NCBI GenBank assembly: GCA_934717675.1
Contig: CAKUYZ010000117.1
Coordinates: 1 to 5,077 of the forward strand
Direction: 5' to 3'
DNA: 5,077 bases
Origin: an uncultured Bacteroidales bacterium
Lineage (GTDB): Bacteria > Bacteroidota > Bacteroidia > Bacteroidales > Marinilabiliaceae
Shown: positions 1-5,077 of the stretch, one piece after another
Layout of the letters: each line of letters starts with the position of its first letter
Position numbering within the stretch: the first letter of the stretch is position 1
Position numbers and translations under genes: made by a program
Notes under the pieces: model-generated
Seen by the model: only the letters and a program-made list of their open reading frames with translations
Database searches by the model: none
What the model was told of the DNA's origin: nothing

Positions 1-73
1 GACCTGCTCACACCTTAATCGTGACCAGACATTTTGCTATAATCATTTTCGATTGCAGCTAGCGGTTATGCAC

Positions 74-109
74 AAAAACTGCCGTGCGGGATGTCACTCC
101 GCACGGCAG
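74..109 (-). terminator. Rho-independent terminator of the two-helix membrane protein gene
   Basis: A perfect 11-bp inverted repeat (79-89 CTGCCGTGCGG against 99-109) encloses a 9-nt loop. Read on the minus strand the GC-rich stem is followed directly by five T residues (A74-A78 on the plus strand). It lies about 90 nt after the stop codon of the gene at 197-730. The plus-strand side has no adjacent T-run, so it should act for the minus strand only. Confidence 0.88.
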
Positions 110-196
110 AATATGAGAGTTTTGTCTTGATTTTCCTATCAACACTTGCGAGGTGCCAGTTTCTTCACAAACCACACGACGCAGGACGCATTTTTG

Positions 197-730
197 TTAG
201 TGTTTTTCTTTTATTTTAAGAATGAAAGAGTTACGCACATCGTCCTGCACTTCCTGAAGCCTAGTCACCGGCACATACTCATAAGGAACGTACTCCAAGA
301 GCATTGTCGAGGCATAACTTCCGTCCTCCGTAAACCATGCTCGGAGGCACAACGGCAGCGTAGATGTTGTTTGGCTTCCTTTGTTTATCTCTTTCCAATC
401 GCCATTGCTTATGGCGTTCAAGATCGCCGCCTTTTCTGACGATGGGAAATATATGTTGCGGGTTTCCACTTTCGCCCCCGACTTGGTATCGGTCAATACG
501 GAGCAGCCGAAAGCCATCTTGGCCACCCCATACAATGCAAGGACGAGGCCTATGACAATGGCCGTGTAAAACAGTGTGTCGTTGTTGCTGAACGCGCCCG
601 CGAGCGCCGCAGCCACAAGCCCTAAGCCCATGACGGCAGACACAAGGCTCACGATTCTTTTTTTTGCGTCACACTTCTCAGCGAACCGGCCATTCTGTTC
701 CTTGGCCAGCAAATCATTTGTTTGGGACAT
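197..730 (-). CDS. Hypothetical two-helix inner-membrane protein (177 aa)
   Basis: I do not recognise the family. The protein opens with a short charged, cytoplasm-like segment (residues 1-25), followed by two hydrophobic helices, about 26-47 and 52-75, joined by a short SNND turn, so it is probably a hairpin in the inner membrane with both ends in the cytoplasm (a lysine/arginine cluster precedes helix 1). The remaining 100 residues are soluble, with an aromatic stretch LLEYVPYEYVPVT (144-156) carrying EYVP twice, then a charged C-terminus. The ATG at 730 is chosen because its product starts just before the charged segment. The frame stays open upstream to 898, with an in-frame ATG at 808, but that ATG lies in a perfect stem-loop, which fits an RNA leader better than coding sequence. 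No good promoter is visible directly upstream, so read-through from the gene at 944-1351 is possible. A terminator follows at 74-109. The product is unknown. Confidence 0.75.
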   Translation of the reverse strand: MSQTNDLLAKEQNGRFAEKCDAKKRIVSLVSAVMGLGLVAAALAGAFSNNDTLFYTAIVIGLVLALYGVAKMAFGCSVLTDTKSGAKVETRNIYFPSSEKAAILNAISNGDWKEINKGSQTTSTLPLCLRAWFTEDGSYASTMLLEYVPYEYVPVTRLQEVQDDVRNSFILKIKEKH

Positions 731-943
731 TTTTACCAGTCTCTTTCTTTGGGATATGTCGTTCTTTTGCCGCTCAACAAGAGCGGCACGAATGGGCAAA
801 CAGCCCATCTTCTGAAGCTTACAATGACGCAAGCCCCACCCCGTAGGCATTGGCCGCAGGGAAAATTCGCATAGTGCCCACCCTCGGCTCGCCACCACGG
901 TGACGAAGCCACGGCCAGCACACGCAAAACTTGCGCTTTCGGC
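731..943. other. 213-bp spacer with no supported gene
   Basis: This spacer separates the genes at 197-730 and 944-1351. Apart from the tandem hairpins at 768-808 it shows no convincing promoter on the minus strand; the nearest match, TAAGCTTC, misses two positions of TAnnTTTG. Several minus-strand frames are open across parts of it, but none has a protein-like composition or a supported start. No terminator separates the two flanking genes, so they may be co-transcribed through it. Confidence 0.5.
768..808 (-). promoter_or_regulatory. Two tandem stem-loops in the leader of the membrane protein gene
   Basis: Two perfect hairpins stand 3 nt apart. The first pairs ATGGGC (792-797) with GCCCAT (803-808) around a 5-nt loop. 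The second pairs TGCCGCTC (768-775) with GAGCGGCA (781-788), also around a 5-nt loop. In the minus-strand transcript the second ends 37 nt before the ATG at 730. Neither is followed by a U-run, so they are not simple terminators. A leader structure for transcript stability, processing or protein binding is inferred. The alternative is that they are part of a dispersed repeat or are coincidental. Confidence 0.45.
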
Positions 944-1351
944 CTAAATGATGAGAACGTCTATGATTAAAAGAAAAGAGTGGCTTGAATGAATGATGTG
1001 TTTGAAATCTAGCAGACCAAACCGGCATTCCGTCACGGTGGAACCAATATGGTCGGCCAGGGTGCGGGCCAACGAGCCTCGCTCGCCTCCCGTAGTGCGC
1101 CGTTGCGCAAAAACCTGTGCAGGTGTAGAAAGTATGTTACTGCTGCTTAATGCGGTCTCACCCGTCCGCCCAGACAGAATGAAGACGGCGGAGACATCGG
1201 AATATGCGCGAGACTCCGATACGGAAGCCTCTGCTTTCTGCTCAACTCCACCCTCTCCGGCTGCCAACGGCCCGCACAAGACACGACCCACCGCCCATAT
1301 GACGGCGACCAAGGCAAAAGCCAATGTCAGGTATTGTGCGAAGCGTTTCAT
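944..1351 (-). CDS. Small hypothetical exported or membrane-anchored protein (135 aa)
   Basis: The family is not recognised. From the ATG at 1351 the protein starts MKRFAQYL, a basic n-region, and continues into a hydrophobic segment (about residues 5-26) that could be a signal peptide or an N-terminal anchor. Cys26 sits at its end, but the preceding RVL is not a lipobox. The middle (30-105) is polar and low in complexity, with many Ser, Thr, Ala and Gly and a basic QRRTTGGERGS patch (83-93). The end is odd: ECRFGLLDFKHIIHSSHS followed by a hydrophobic tail FLLIIDVLII (126-135). A GTG seven codons upstream (1372) keeps the frame open, but it lies only 9 nt from the -7 box at 1381-1388, so the ATG at 1351 is preferred. 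The promoter supports a real transcript, and no competing gene on the other strand looks protein-like. Function unknown; confidence in coding is moderate. Confidence 0.6.
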   Translation of the reverse strand: MKRFAQYLTLAFALVAVIWAVGRVLCGPLAAGEGGVEQKAEASVSESRAYSDVSAVFILSGRTGETALSSSNILSTPAQVFAQRRTTGGERGSLARTLADHIGSTVTECRFGLLDFKHIIHSSHSFLLIIDVLII

Positions 1352-1380
1352 ATCAAGCCGTTCCAGACTCACATCACTTT

Positions 1381-1411
1381 CAAATATAACACTTTAAATT
1401 GGGAATTCAAG
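1381..1411 (-). promoter_or_regulatory. Bacteroidetes-type promoter for the 944-1351 gene
   Basis: Read on the minus strand, a TATATTTG -7 box (1381-1388) matches TAnnTTTG fully. CTTG (1408-1411), a match to the TTG core of the -33 box, lies exactly 19 nt upstream. The predicted transcription start is near 1375, giving a leader of roughly 25 nt to the ATG at 1351. It is the best promoter in the window and sits in the gap after the GIY-YIG gene, so the downstream gene need not depend on that transcript. Confidence 0.78.
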
Positions 1412-1431
1412 TCACGGCGAGCAGAAAAGTG

Positions 1432-1686
1432 TCATTTCCAACCAATGAGCCTGAGTTTTTCTTGGCGTCTCATCCGCTTTATGTGCCATTCTCGGCTCAT
1501 GGCCTCCTGTTTTGTGGCGCAGCTCTCGGCATAGACAAGCGTCACCGGACGACGCGCGCTCGTGTACTTGGCTCCCGCCCCGCCAGCCCCATTGTGCGCC
1601 GCCATACGTTTGGGCAAGTTTGTTGTCCACCCCGTATATAACGACCCGTCAGAACACTGCACAATGTATGTGAAAAAACCATCCAT
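1432..1686 (-). CDS. GIY-YIG domain protein, YhbQ/UPF0213-like
   Basis: This is a single-domain GIY-YIG protein, a family related to homing endonucleases and the UvrC N-terminal nuclease. Small YhbQ-like members are common in bacteria and are suspected DNA-processing enzymes without a settled role. Counting from the ATG at 1686 (84 aa), the first motif is YIV (7-9), the second is YTG (17-19) in LYTGWT, the conserved arginine is Arg27 in LPKRMAAH, and the metal-binding glutamate is most likely Glu66 in REWHIKRM. The C-terminal KRMRRQEKLRLI is typical of the family. All the usual catalytic positions are present and the length is normal, so the gene looks intact. A GTG one codon upstream (1689) is an equally possible start. 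The gene begins 47 bp after the DUF3298 lipoprotein stop with no clear promoter between, so the two probably share a transcript. No signal peptide: cytoplasmic. Confidence 0.93.
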   Translation of the reverse strand: MDGFFTYIVQCSDGSLYTGWTTNLPKRMAAHNGAGGAGAKYTSARRPVTLVYAESCATKQEAMSREWHIKRMRRQEKLRLIGWK

Positions 1687-1733
1687 CACATTACTCGGCC
1701 ATTATCACCTTGCGAAATGCCGACGCGGAGCAA

Positions 1734-2540
1734 CTAATCAAACTCCACGTCTAGGCTCTTCACGCAACACGCCGGAGCCCCATGGCACCAAGGCAAAATC
1801 TCGTACGGTTGATAGGTAAAGATCCACCCCATCTCCGTCAGCCACGGGGCCGCGGATGGCAAGGGCAAGGCGAAGAAGCCATCGGGCAATGTGCAAAATT
1901 TTAAATCGACAAGCAGCATGCCCTTCAACTCATCGTCACTGCCAATTCCCTTGGCCTTTTTCAGGTCGTCCGTTATCGTCTTCCGCAAGTCATCGTCAGC
2001 CTTCACGCACGCCCAGGTCACATGCCGGCCGTCACTTTTCCGAAACGTGACGCCACTCACATTGTATCGGCCATGCGCTCCGCCGCTAAACGCATAGCGG
2101 CTAAACTCATACGAGAGGTATTCACTGTCTTCATACACCTTGCGGAGAGAGTATGACACCTCCTCGCCCCATTCGTTCCCCTCGCTCTCCCCAAAGAACA
2201 CGTTGGCGGCCACGTCAAGCACCGTCTTGCTCATCACGGGCTTCGCGCCATCTGGCAATAGGATCTCAGACAGGCACCGCTTCACGCTGTCTGCGAGTGC
2301 TGTGGCCTCACCACCCTTCACCTCCTTGGGATAGTCTATCTTCACGTAGAAATGTGAGCGCCCGCCTAGCACGTCGTTTTCCATCGCATTGGGCAAGGCC
2401 CAGCTACGCTCAAACACCAGACTGTCCACGCCAAAAGAGTCTTGCGAACGCAATGCGCACGACTGAAGCAGGGGCAGCGGGGCGCAGCAGGCCAATAACG
2501 CCGCCGAGGCGGCTCCTATGCGGAATGTCATACCTAACAT
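1734..2540 (-). CDS. DUF3298/RsiV-like domain lipoprotein
   Basis: This is a predicted cell-envelope lipoprotein of 268 aa. The N-terminus has a short basic region and an Ala/Leu-rich hydrophobic stretch. Two lipobox-like sites are visible, LLAC (Cys18) and LQSC (Cys28), so the lipidated cysteine is uncertain. The C-terminal half carries the signatures of the DUF3298 fold found at the end of the RsiV anti-sigma factor: YEFSRYAFSGGAHG (144-157), then a DUF3298-like stretch with FFALPLPSAAPWLTEMGW, and FTYQPYEILPWCHG (241-254). The segment before it (about 60-140) corresponds to the DUF4163-like partner region. In RsiV this module senses lysozyme, but this protein lacks an N-terminal anti-sigma domain and no sigma factor lies beside it, so signalling should not be assumed. 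The start is ATG 2540; ATG 2531, three codons in, is an alternative. It has its own promoter and is probably followed in the same transcript by the GIY-YIG gene. Confidence 0.88.
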   Translation of the reverse strand: MLGMTFRIGAASAALLACCAPLPLLQSCALRSQDSFGVDSLVFERSWALPNAMENDVLGGRSHFYVKIDYPKEVKGGEATALADSVKRCLSEILLPDGAKPVMSKTVLDVAANVFFGESEGNEWGEEVSYSLRKVYEDSEYLSYEFSRYAFSGGAHGRYNVSGVTFRKSDGRHVTWACVKADDDLRKTITDDLKKAKGIGSDDELKGMLLVDLKFCTLPDGFFALPLPSAAPWLTEMGWIFTYQPYEILPWCHGAPACCVKSLDVEFD

Positions 2541-2561
2541 TTGTTAAAGCATATTCGATTG

Positions 2562-2593
2562 CGAATGTAGGAAGAAAATGCCGCCCCTCAAAA
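2562..2593 (-). promoter_or_regulatory. Promoter of the DUF3298 lipoprotein gene
   Basis: On the minus strand TTTTG (2589-2593) is followed after exactly 19 nt by TACATTCG (2562-2569), one mismatch from TAnnTTTG. The predicted start of transcription lies about 15 nt before the ATG at 2540. The -33 box stands 2 bp from the possible -33 box of the opposite promoter. Confidence 0.65.
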
Positions 2594-2595
2594 GG

Positions 2596-2622
2596 TTGGG
2601 TACGAAAATAGAGCTACCTTTG
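2596..2622 (+). promoter_or_regulatory. Promoter of the rhodanese-kinase operon
   Basis: TACCTTTG (2615-2622) is a full match to the Bacteroidetes -7 box. The only nearby -33 candidate is TTG at 2596-2598 with a short 16-nt spacer, so the upstream element is weak. A start near 2628 gives a leader of about 34 nt to the ATG at 2662 and places the promoter inside the longer open frame that begins at 2578, arguing against that earlier start. Confidence 0.65.
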
Positions 2623-2661
2623 GGAGAAAGGGATAATGACCTTATGTTAAAAAGTGGAGAT

Positions 2662-3057
2662 ATGAAGCGTGTTTTAAAATTCTGGGCGGCGGTTTCGGCT
2701 GTTGCCATATCGTCATGCTCCGCGGGGCAAGACAAGGCGGCAGGTCAGTTTGAGAGTTTGCCGGCGAGTCAGTTCGCCCTTGTTGTGAGAGACAGTGCCC
2801 ATTGCCAGATTGTGGACGTCCGCACGGCGGAAGAGTTCGCCACGGGGCATTTGCCTAGCGCGATAAACATAGATATTCACCGCTCTGACTTTGAGCAAGA
2901 ATGCCTCGGTCGGCTCACCCGAGACCAGACGGTGGCCGTATACTGCCGTTCGGGCAAAAGGAGCAAGGTGGCGGCCGGACGGCTGACCTCAATAGGTTTT
3001 AAGGTCAAGGAGATGGATGGCGGCGTGATGGCTTGGGAGGGGCCGTTGACAAAATGA
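2662..3057 (+). CDS. Rhodanese-domain lipoprotein (sulfurtransferase-like)
   Basis: This is a single-domain rhodanese of 131 aa, probably anchored outside the cytoplasmic membrane. Residues 1-19 form a lipoprotein signal: MKRVLKFW, a hydrophobic stretch, then lipobox ISSC with Cys19. The rhodanese domain covers about 34-127, with DVRTAEEFATGHLPSAINI (52-70), the active-site loop CRSGKRS starting at catalytic Cys95, and the closing MDGGVMAW (118-125). The six-residue loop CRSGKR fits sulfurtransferases rather than the longer loop of Cdc25-type phosphatases. The family moves sulfane sulfur through a cysteine persulfide; the physiological donor and acceptor here are unknown. An ATG at 2644 would add six residues, and the frame is open back to 2578, but the promoter at 2596-2622 and the signal peptide favour 2662. 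Its stop overlaps the kinase start (ATGA), indicating translational coupling. Confidence 0.92.
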   Translation: MKRVLKFWAAVSAVAISSCSAGQDKAAGQFESLPASQFALVVRDSAHCQIVDVRTAEEFATGHLPSAINIDIHRSDFEQECLGRLTRDQTVAVYCRSGKRSKVAAGRLTSIGFKVKEMDGGVMAWEGPLTK

Positions 3058-3926
3058 GTGGCGTTGTGGTCGTGGCCGATGGCGGCTCCACCAAATGCCA
3101 TTGGGTGATCTTTGGTGGCGGTGTGGATATGGACATTGTCACGGAGGGCGTAAACCCCGTCATGATGTCAGCGGAGCAGATATTCGACGTTTGGAGCGGC
3201 GCATTGGCGCACATCTTGCCCCGAAAGCTAGGCTTCGAGGCCGTCCACTATTATGGGGCGGGCTGCGTGGGCGGCGACGCCAATGAGAAGGTGAGGCAAG
3301 CGTTAAGGCGGCTCACGTGGTGCGACAGCATTGAAGTCTGCTCAGACATGCTCGGCGCCGCGCGCGCCACCCTACGTCATTCCGCCGGCGTGGCCTGCAT
3401 CCTTGGCACGGGTTGTAACTCTTGCCTGTATGACGGAAGGGACATAGCATCTAGCATACGCCCTCTGGGCTACATCTTGGGCGACGAGGGGAGCGGGGCC
3501 GACATTGGCAAGCACATTGTGGCCGACGCCCTCAAAGGCCTCTTGCCAACAGTTGTCACCGAGGCTTTCTTTCGCTTTGCCGACGCCGACTACCGAGGCA
3601 TCATAGATAGGATATATTCGCAGCCACGCGCCAACGCCTATCTGGCCACATTCGCTCGTTTTGCGGCCCAATGGGCGAATGACGCGAGCGTGTCCTCCAT
3701 TGTGCGGGAGCGTCTGGATATGTTTCTGCGCCGCAACGTCTTGCTCTACCCGCCAAAGAGCCTTTCTGGCGGCGTCAGTTTTGTCGGAGGCGTAGCCCAT
3801 CAGTTTGAAGACGCGTTGCGCGGCGCATGCGCGGCCCATGGATTAGAAGTCAAGGCTGTGGTGGCAGACCCTGTTGCCGGCGAGCGCAGATACCATAGCG
3901 TCTGGGAGGTCAACCCTACTCTTTAG
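3054..3926 (+). CDS. BadF/BadG-type ATPase, probable N-acetylglucosamine kinase
   Basis: This is a cytoplasmic 290-aa member of the ASKHA sugar-kinase superfamily, in the BadF/BadG/BcrA/BcrD group that in Bacteroidetes is usually annotated as N-acetylglucosamine kinase (ATP-dependent 6-phosphorylation). Visible motifs are phosphate-1 ADGGSTKCHW (8-17, Asp9), the YYGAGC strand (66-71), the likely catalytic Asp98 in CSDMLGAARA, phosphate-2 CILGTGCNS (115-123), GYILGDEGSGADIG (139-152), and the adenosine motif FVGGVAHQF (243-251), with DPVAGERRYH closing the fold (272-281). All core motifs are present and the length is normal. The ATG at 3054 is chosen because it gives an ATGA overlap with the rhodanese stop and starts just before the first strand; an ATG at 3033 is possible. 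Exact sugar specificity cannot be read from sequence (GlcNAc, glucosamine or MurNAc are possible). The 3' end overlaps the convergent lytic transglycosylase gene by 11 bp. Confidence 0.9.
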   Translation: MSGVVVVADGGSTKCHWVIFGGGVDMDIVTEGVNPVMMSAEQIFDVWSGALAHILPRKLGFEAVHYYGAGCVGGDANEKVRQALRRLTWCDSIEVCSDMLGAARATLRHSAGVACILGTGCNSCLYDGRDIASSIRPLGYILGDEGSGADIGKHIVADALKGLLPTVVTEAFFRFADADYRGIIDRIYSQPRANAYLATFARFAAQWANDASVSSIVRERLDMFLRRNVLLYPPKSLSGGVSFVGGVAHQFEDALRGACAAHGLEVKAVVADPVAGERRYHSVWEVNPTL

Positions 3927-4824
3927 GCAGCAGCACGGTGAGCGTGTCTTGCGCGTTTTTGAGCTGCGGCTTTAGCAACCATGGGTTGAGCAGTCGTAAA
4001 GCTCTGTATGTGGTGCCGTTGTCTTTAGCCCACTGGGGCAAGTCCGCCATTGGCGTTGGCAGCTGGGCCTCCCTGGTGTCATATGGCCTATACATATCGT
4101 CTTGGCCTATGTCGAAGCCATAGTCTGACGGCGACGTCATGATGGCCTTTAACGCCATTATTCTGAAAACGTAGCGGCGCGTTTCCTCCGCCCAATGGAT
4201 GTCATAGTAATCAGCCTGCCGCTGCTGCTCAATGTTTTTGCGCACCCGAGTCAGCCCACCGTTATATGACGCTGCCACAAGCGTCCACGAGCCCAGCTTC
4301 TGATAGTTCGCCCGGAGCATACGGCACGCCGCCCGCGTGCTTTTGACCACGTCTAGCCTCTCGTCAATCTCATCATTTACCCGCAGACCGTACTCTTTTG
4401 CAGTGACCTCCATAAACTGCCACAGCCCAGCCGCCCCCGCTGGCGACTTTGCGGTGGGTTGCAAGTTGCTCTCCGCTACGCACAAATACTTCATGTCCGC
4501 AGGAATGCCATATTCCGCCAAAATGGGCTCAATTTGTGGGAAGACGCGCCCCGACCGTTTAATGACGAGAAGCGTGTTAGAGTGGAGGAATGTGTTGGAT
4601 ATTATCTCACGATCCATACATTCGAAAATGTCCTGCCTGTCCAGCGGGGCCTCCTCCCCACAAAAATCAGCGCGCTCCGGAACCGTAGGGAGCGACGTCT
4701 CATGCGGACGGCGCATGGAGGCGGACGGAGACGCCGACGTTGGCCTCGTGGCCGTGCAGAGCAAAAAGACAGTGGCCGTCAGCGCAAACGCCGCGACGGC
4801 AAGAACCATATTTTGTTTCTTCAT
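3916..4824 (-). CDS. Lytic transglycosylase, MltD-like SLT domain
   Basis: This is a 302-aa exported enzyme that cleaves the MurNAc-GlcNAc bond of peptidoglycan to form 1,6-anhydro-MurNAc ends. Residues 1-25 form a signal peptide or anchor (MKKQNMV plus a hydrophobic stretch); Cys23 follows FLL, not a good lipobox. The SLT domain spans about 95-235: the lead-in ILAEYGIPADMKYLCVAES contains catalytic Glu118, followed by GAAGLWQFM (130-138) and AASYNGG (184-190), then the helix RRYVFRIMALKAIM. The C-terminus has no clear LysM repeat, unlike E. coli MltD, but WAKDNGTTYRALRLLNPWL (265-283) and the closing TVLLP look like a degenerate LysM-like tail. The start is placed at ATG 4824 because the promoter -7 box at 4843-4850 excludes the longer frame to 4896; ATG 4833 is possible but would leave almost no leader. 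The gene ends inside the convergent kinase gene, with no hairpin terminator of its own. Confidence 0.93.
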   Translation of the reverse strand: MKKQNMVLAVAAFALTATVFLLCTATRPTSASPSASMRRPHETSLPTVPERADFCGEEAPLDRQDIFECMDREIISNTFLHSNTLLVIKRSGRVFPQIEPILAEYGIPADMKYLCVAESNLQPTAKSPAGAAGLWQFMEVTAKEYGLRVNDEIDERLDVVKSTRAACRMLRANYQKLGSWTLVAASYNGGLTRVRKNIEQQRQADYYDIHWAEETRRYVFRIMALKAIMTSPSDYGFDIGQDDMYRPYDTREAQLPTPMADLPQWAKDNGTTYRALRLLNPWLLKPQLKNAQDTLTVLLPKE

Positions 4825-4842
4825 GATTGCCATTTCTGTTGG

Positions 4843-4876
4843 CAAACTTACGGAATTTGGCGCGTGTTCTGAAAAA
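4843..4876 (-). promoter_or_regulatory. Promoter of the lytic transglycosylase gene
   Basis: On the minus strand TAAGTTTG (4843-4850) matches the Bacteroidetes -7 box fully. A T-run (4872-4876) lies 21 nt upstream where the -33 box is expected but lacks the usual G. The predicted start near 4838 gives a short leader to the ATG at 4824. Confidence 0.6.
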
Positions 4877-4894
4877 TCACTACGGAATCCGAGC

Positions 4895-4943
4895 AAAAAG
4901 AGAAGCCCCCTCCCATGCTGTTAAAATCGCAGGGGAGGGGGCT
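4895..4943 (-). terminator. Rho-independent terminator of the right-edge gene
   Basis: An 11-bp perfect stem (AGCCCCCTCCC at 4904-4914 with its complement at 4933-4943) encloses an 18-nt loop in which CTG (4918-4920) and CAG (4930-4932) may add pairs. On the minus strand the stem is followed by TCTCTTTTT, so it terminates the gene whose stop is at 4959-4961, 15 bp earlier. It insulates that gene from the transglycosylase promoter just downstream. Confidence 0.88.
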
Positions 4944-4958
4944 GTAAGTATACTTCAG

Positions 4959-5077
4959 CTATCGCGTCACTTCCGTCACGTCTTTGTCACCAGGCTTGAA
5001 GACCAGACCTCGGCATTTCTTCGCGGAGGCTTTGTAGGCTTTCAGCTCCATCTTGTCCCATTTTATCTCGGACGTGC
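4959..5077 (-). CDS. C-terminal end of an unidentified protein (partial)
   Basis: One minus-strand frame is open from the right edge to a TAG at 4959-4961, encoding 38 residues that end in KPGDKDVTEVTR. The stretch is lysine-rich and hydrophilic (DKMELKAYKASAKKCRG), with ordinary protein composition, while the other two minus frames contain stops. A strong terminator 15 bp after the stop supports a real gene end. Too little is present to name a family; the start lies outside the window. Confidence 0.68.
   Translation of the reverse strand, partial: TSEIKWDKMELKAYKASAKKCRGLVFKPGDKDVTEVTR

Noticed and set aside
38..43. TATAAT, resembling an E. coli sigma-70 -10 box
   Set aside because: The promoters in this window follow the Bacteroidetes TAnnTTTG pattern, there is no matching -35, and no supported gene follows on the plus strand.
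1..73. Possible 3' end of a plus-strand gene entering from the left edge
   Set aside because: Short frames are open from the edge in all three plus frames for 5 to 42 codons, but none has convincing protein composition, and the nearby hairpin is oriented as a minus-strand terminator.
993..1397. 134-codon plus-strand frame opposite the small exported protein
   Set aside because: Considered as the true gene, but it has no signal or domain, is rich in Arg, Ser, Thr and Pro, and has no plus-strand promoter, whereas the minus strand has a near-consensus promoter and a signal-like N-terminus.
2153..2611. 152-codon plus-strand frame opposite the DUF3298 lipoprotein
   Set aside because: The composition is dominated by Arg, Pro and Ser, and the minus-strand gene carries recognisable DUF3298 motifs and its own promoter.
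2578..2661. N-terminal extension of the rhodanese protein from an earlier ATG
   Set aside because: The extension would be read through the predicted promoter -7 box and would bury the lipoprotein signal peptide; the ATG at 2662 explains both.
3372..3839. Long open frame (155 codons) on the minus strand within the sugar kinase gene
   Set aside because: It lies entirely inside a kinase with all motifs intact on the plus strand, has no promoter, and its translation resembles no family; it is a shadow frame of GC-rich coding DNA.
4337..4924. 195-codon open frame on the plus strand opposite the lytic transglycosylase
   Set aside because: It is antisense to a clear SLT-domain gene, is Ser/Arg-rich as expected of a shadow frame, and runs through the promoter and terminator at the far end.

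Overview
The window looks like a piece of a chromosome from the Bacteroidetes, probably order Bacteroidales. The best evidence is promoter type: four intergenic regions carry the Bacteroidetes sigma-A -7 box (TAnnTTTG, one of them with a single mismatch), two with a TTG-type -33 box exactly 19 nt upstream. The gene families agree: a DUF3298/RsiV-like lipoprotein, a short YhbQ-type GIY-YIG protein, a BadF-type sugar kinase and an MltD-like lytic transglycosylase without LysM repeats. Shine-Dalgarno sequences are weak, as is usual in this phylum. Genus cannot be fixed from these data.

Left part (1-1431, minus strand). A 177-residue two-helix membrane protein of unknown function (197-730) ends at a clear Rho-independent terminator (74-109). 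Its leader holds two perfect stem-loops side by side (768-808). Upstream of it lies a small unrecognised membrane-anchored or exported protein (944-1351) with its own near-consensus promoter (1381-1411).

Middle (1432-2661). A GIY-YIG family protein (1432-1686) follows a DUF3298 lipoprotein (1734-2540) on the minus strand and is probably co-transcribed with it. The lipoprotein promoter lies back to back with the promoter of the plus-strand operon.

Plus-strand operon (2662-3926). A predicted lipoprotein with a single rhodanese domain overlaps, by an ATGA junction, a cytoplasmic kinase of the BadF/N-acetylglucosamine kinase family. The kinase reads convergently into a lytic transglycosylase gene (3916-4824, minus strand), and the two stop regions overlap by 11 bp. 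The transglycosylase has its own promoter, preceded by the terminator of a further minus-strand gene that runs off the right edge (4959-5077).

Functional reading: the lytic transglycosylase cleaves peptidoglycan and the kinase could phosphorylate an amino sugar released in cell-wall turnover, so a link to wall recycling is possible but not shown. I see no mobile element, CRISPR array, tRNA or rRNA, and nothing that amounts to a convincing new defence or biosynthetic system. The most unusual signals are the tandem-hairpin leader, the out-of-frame coding-like tail after the first gene, the back-to-back promoters and the interlocked convergent gene ends.
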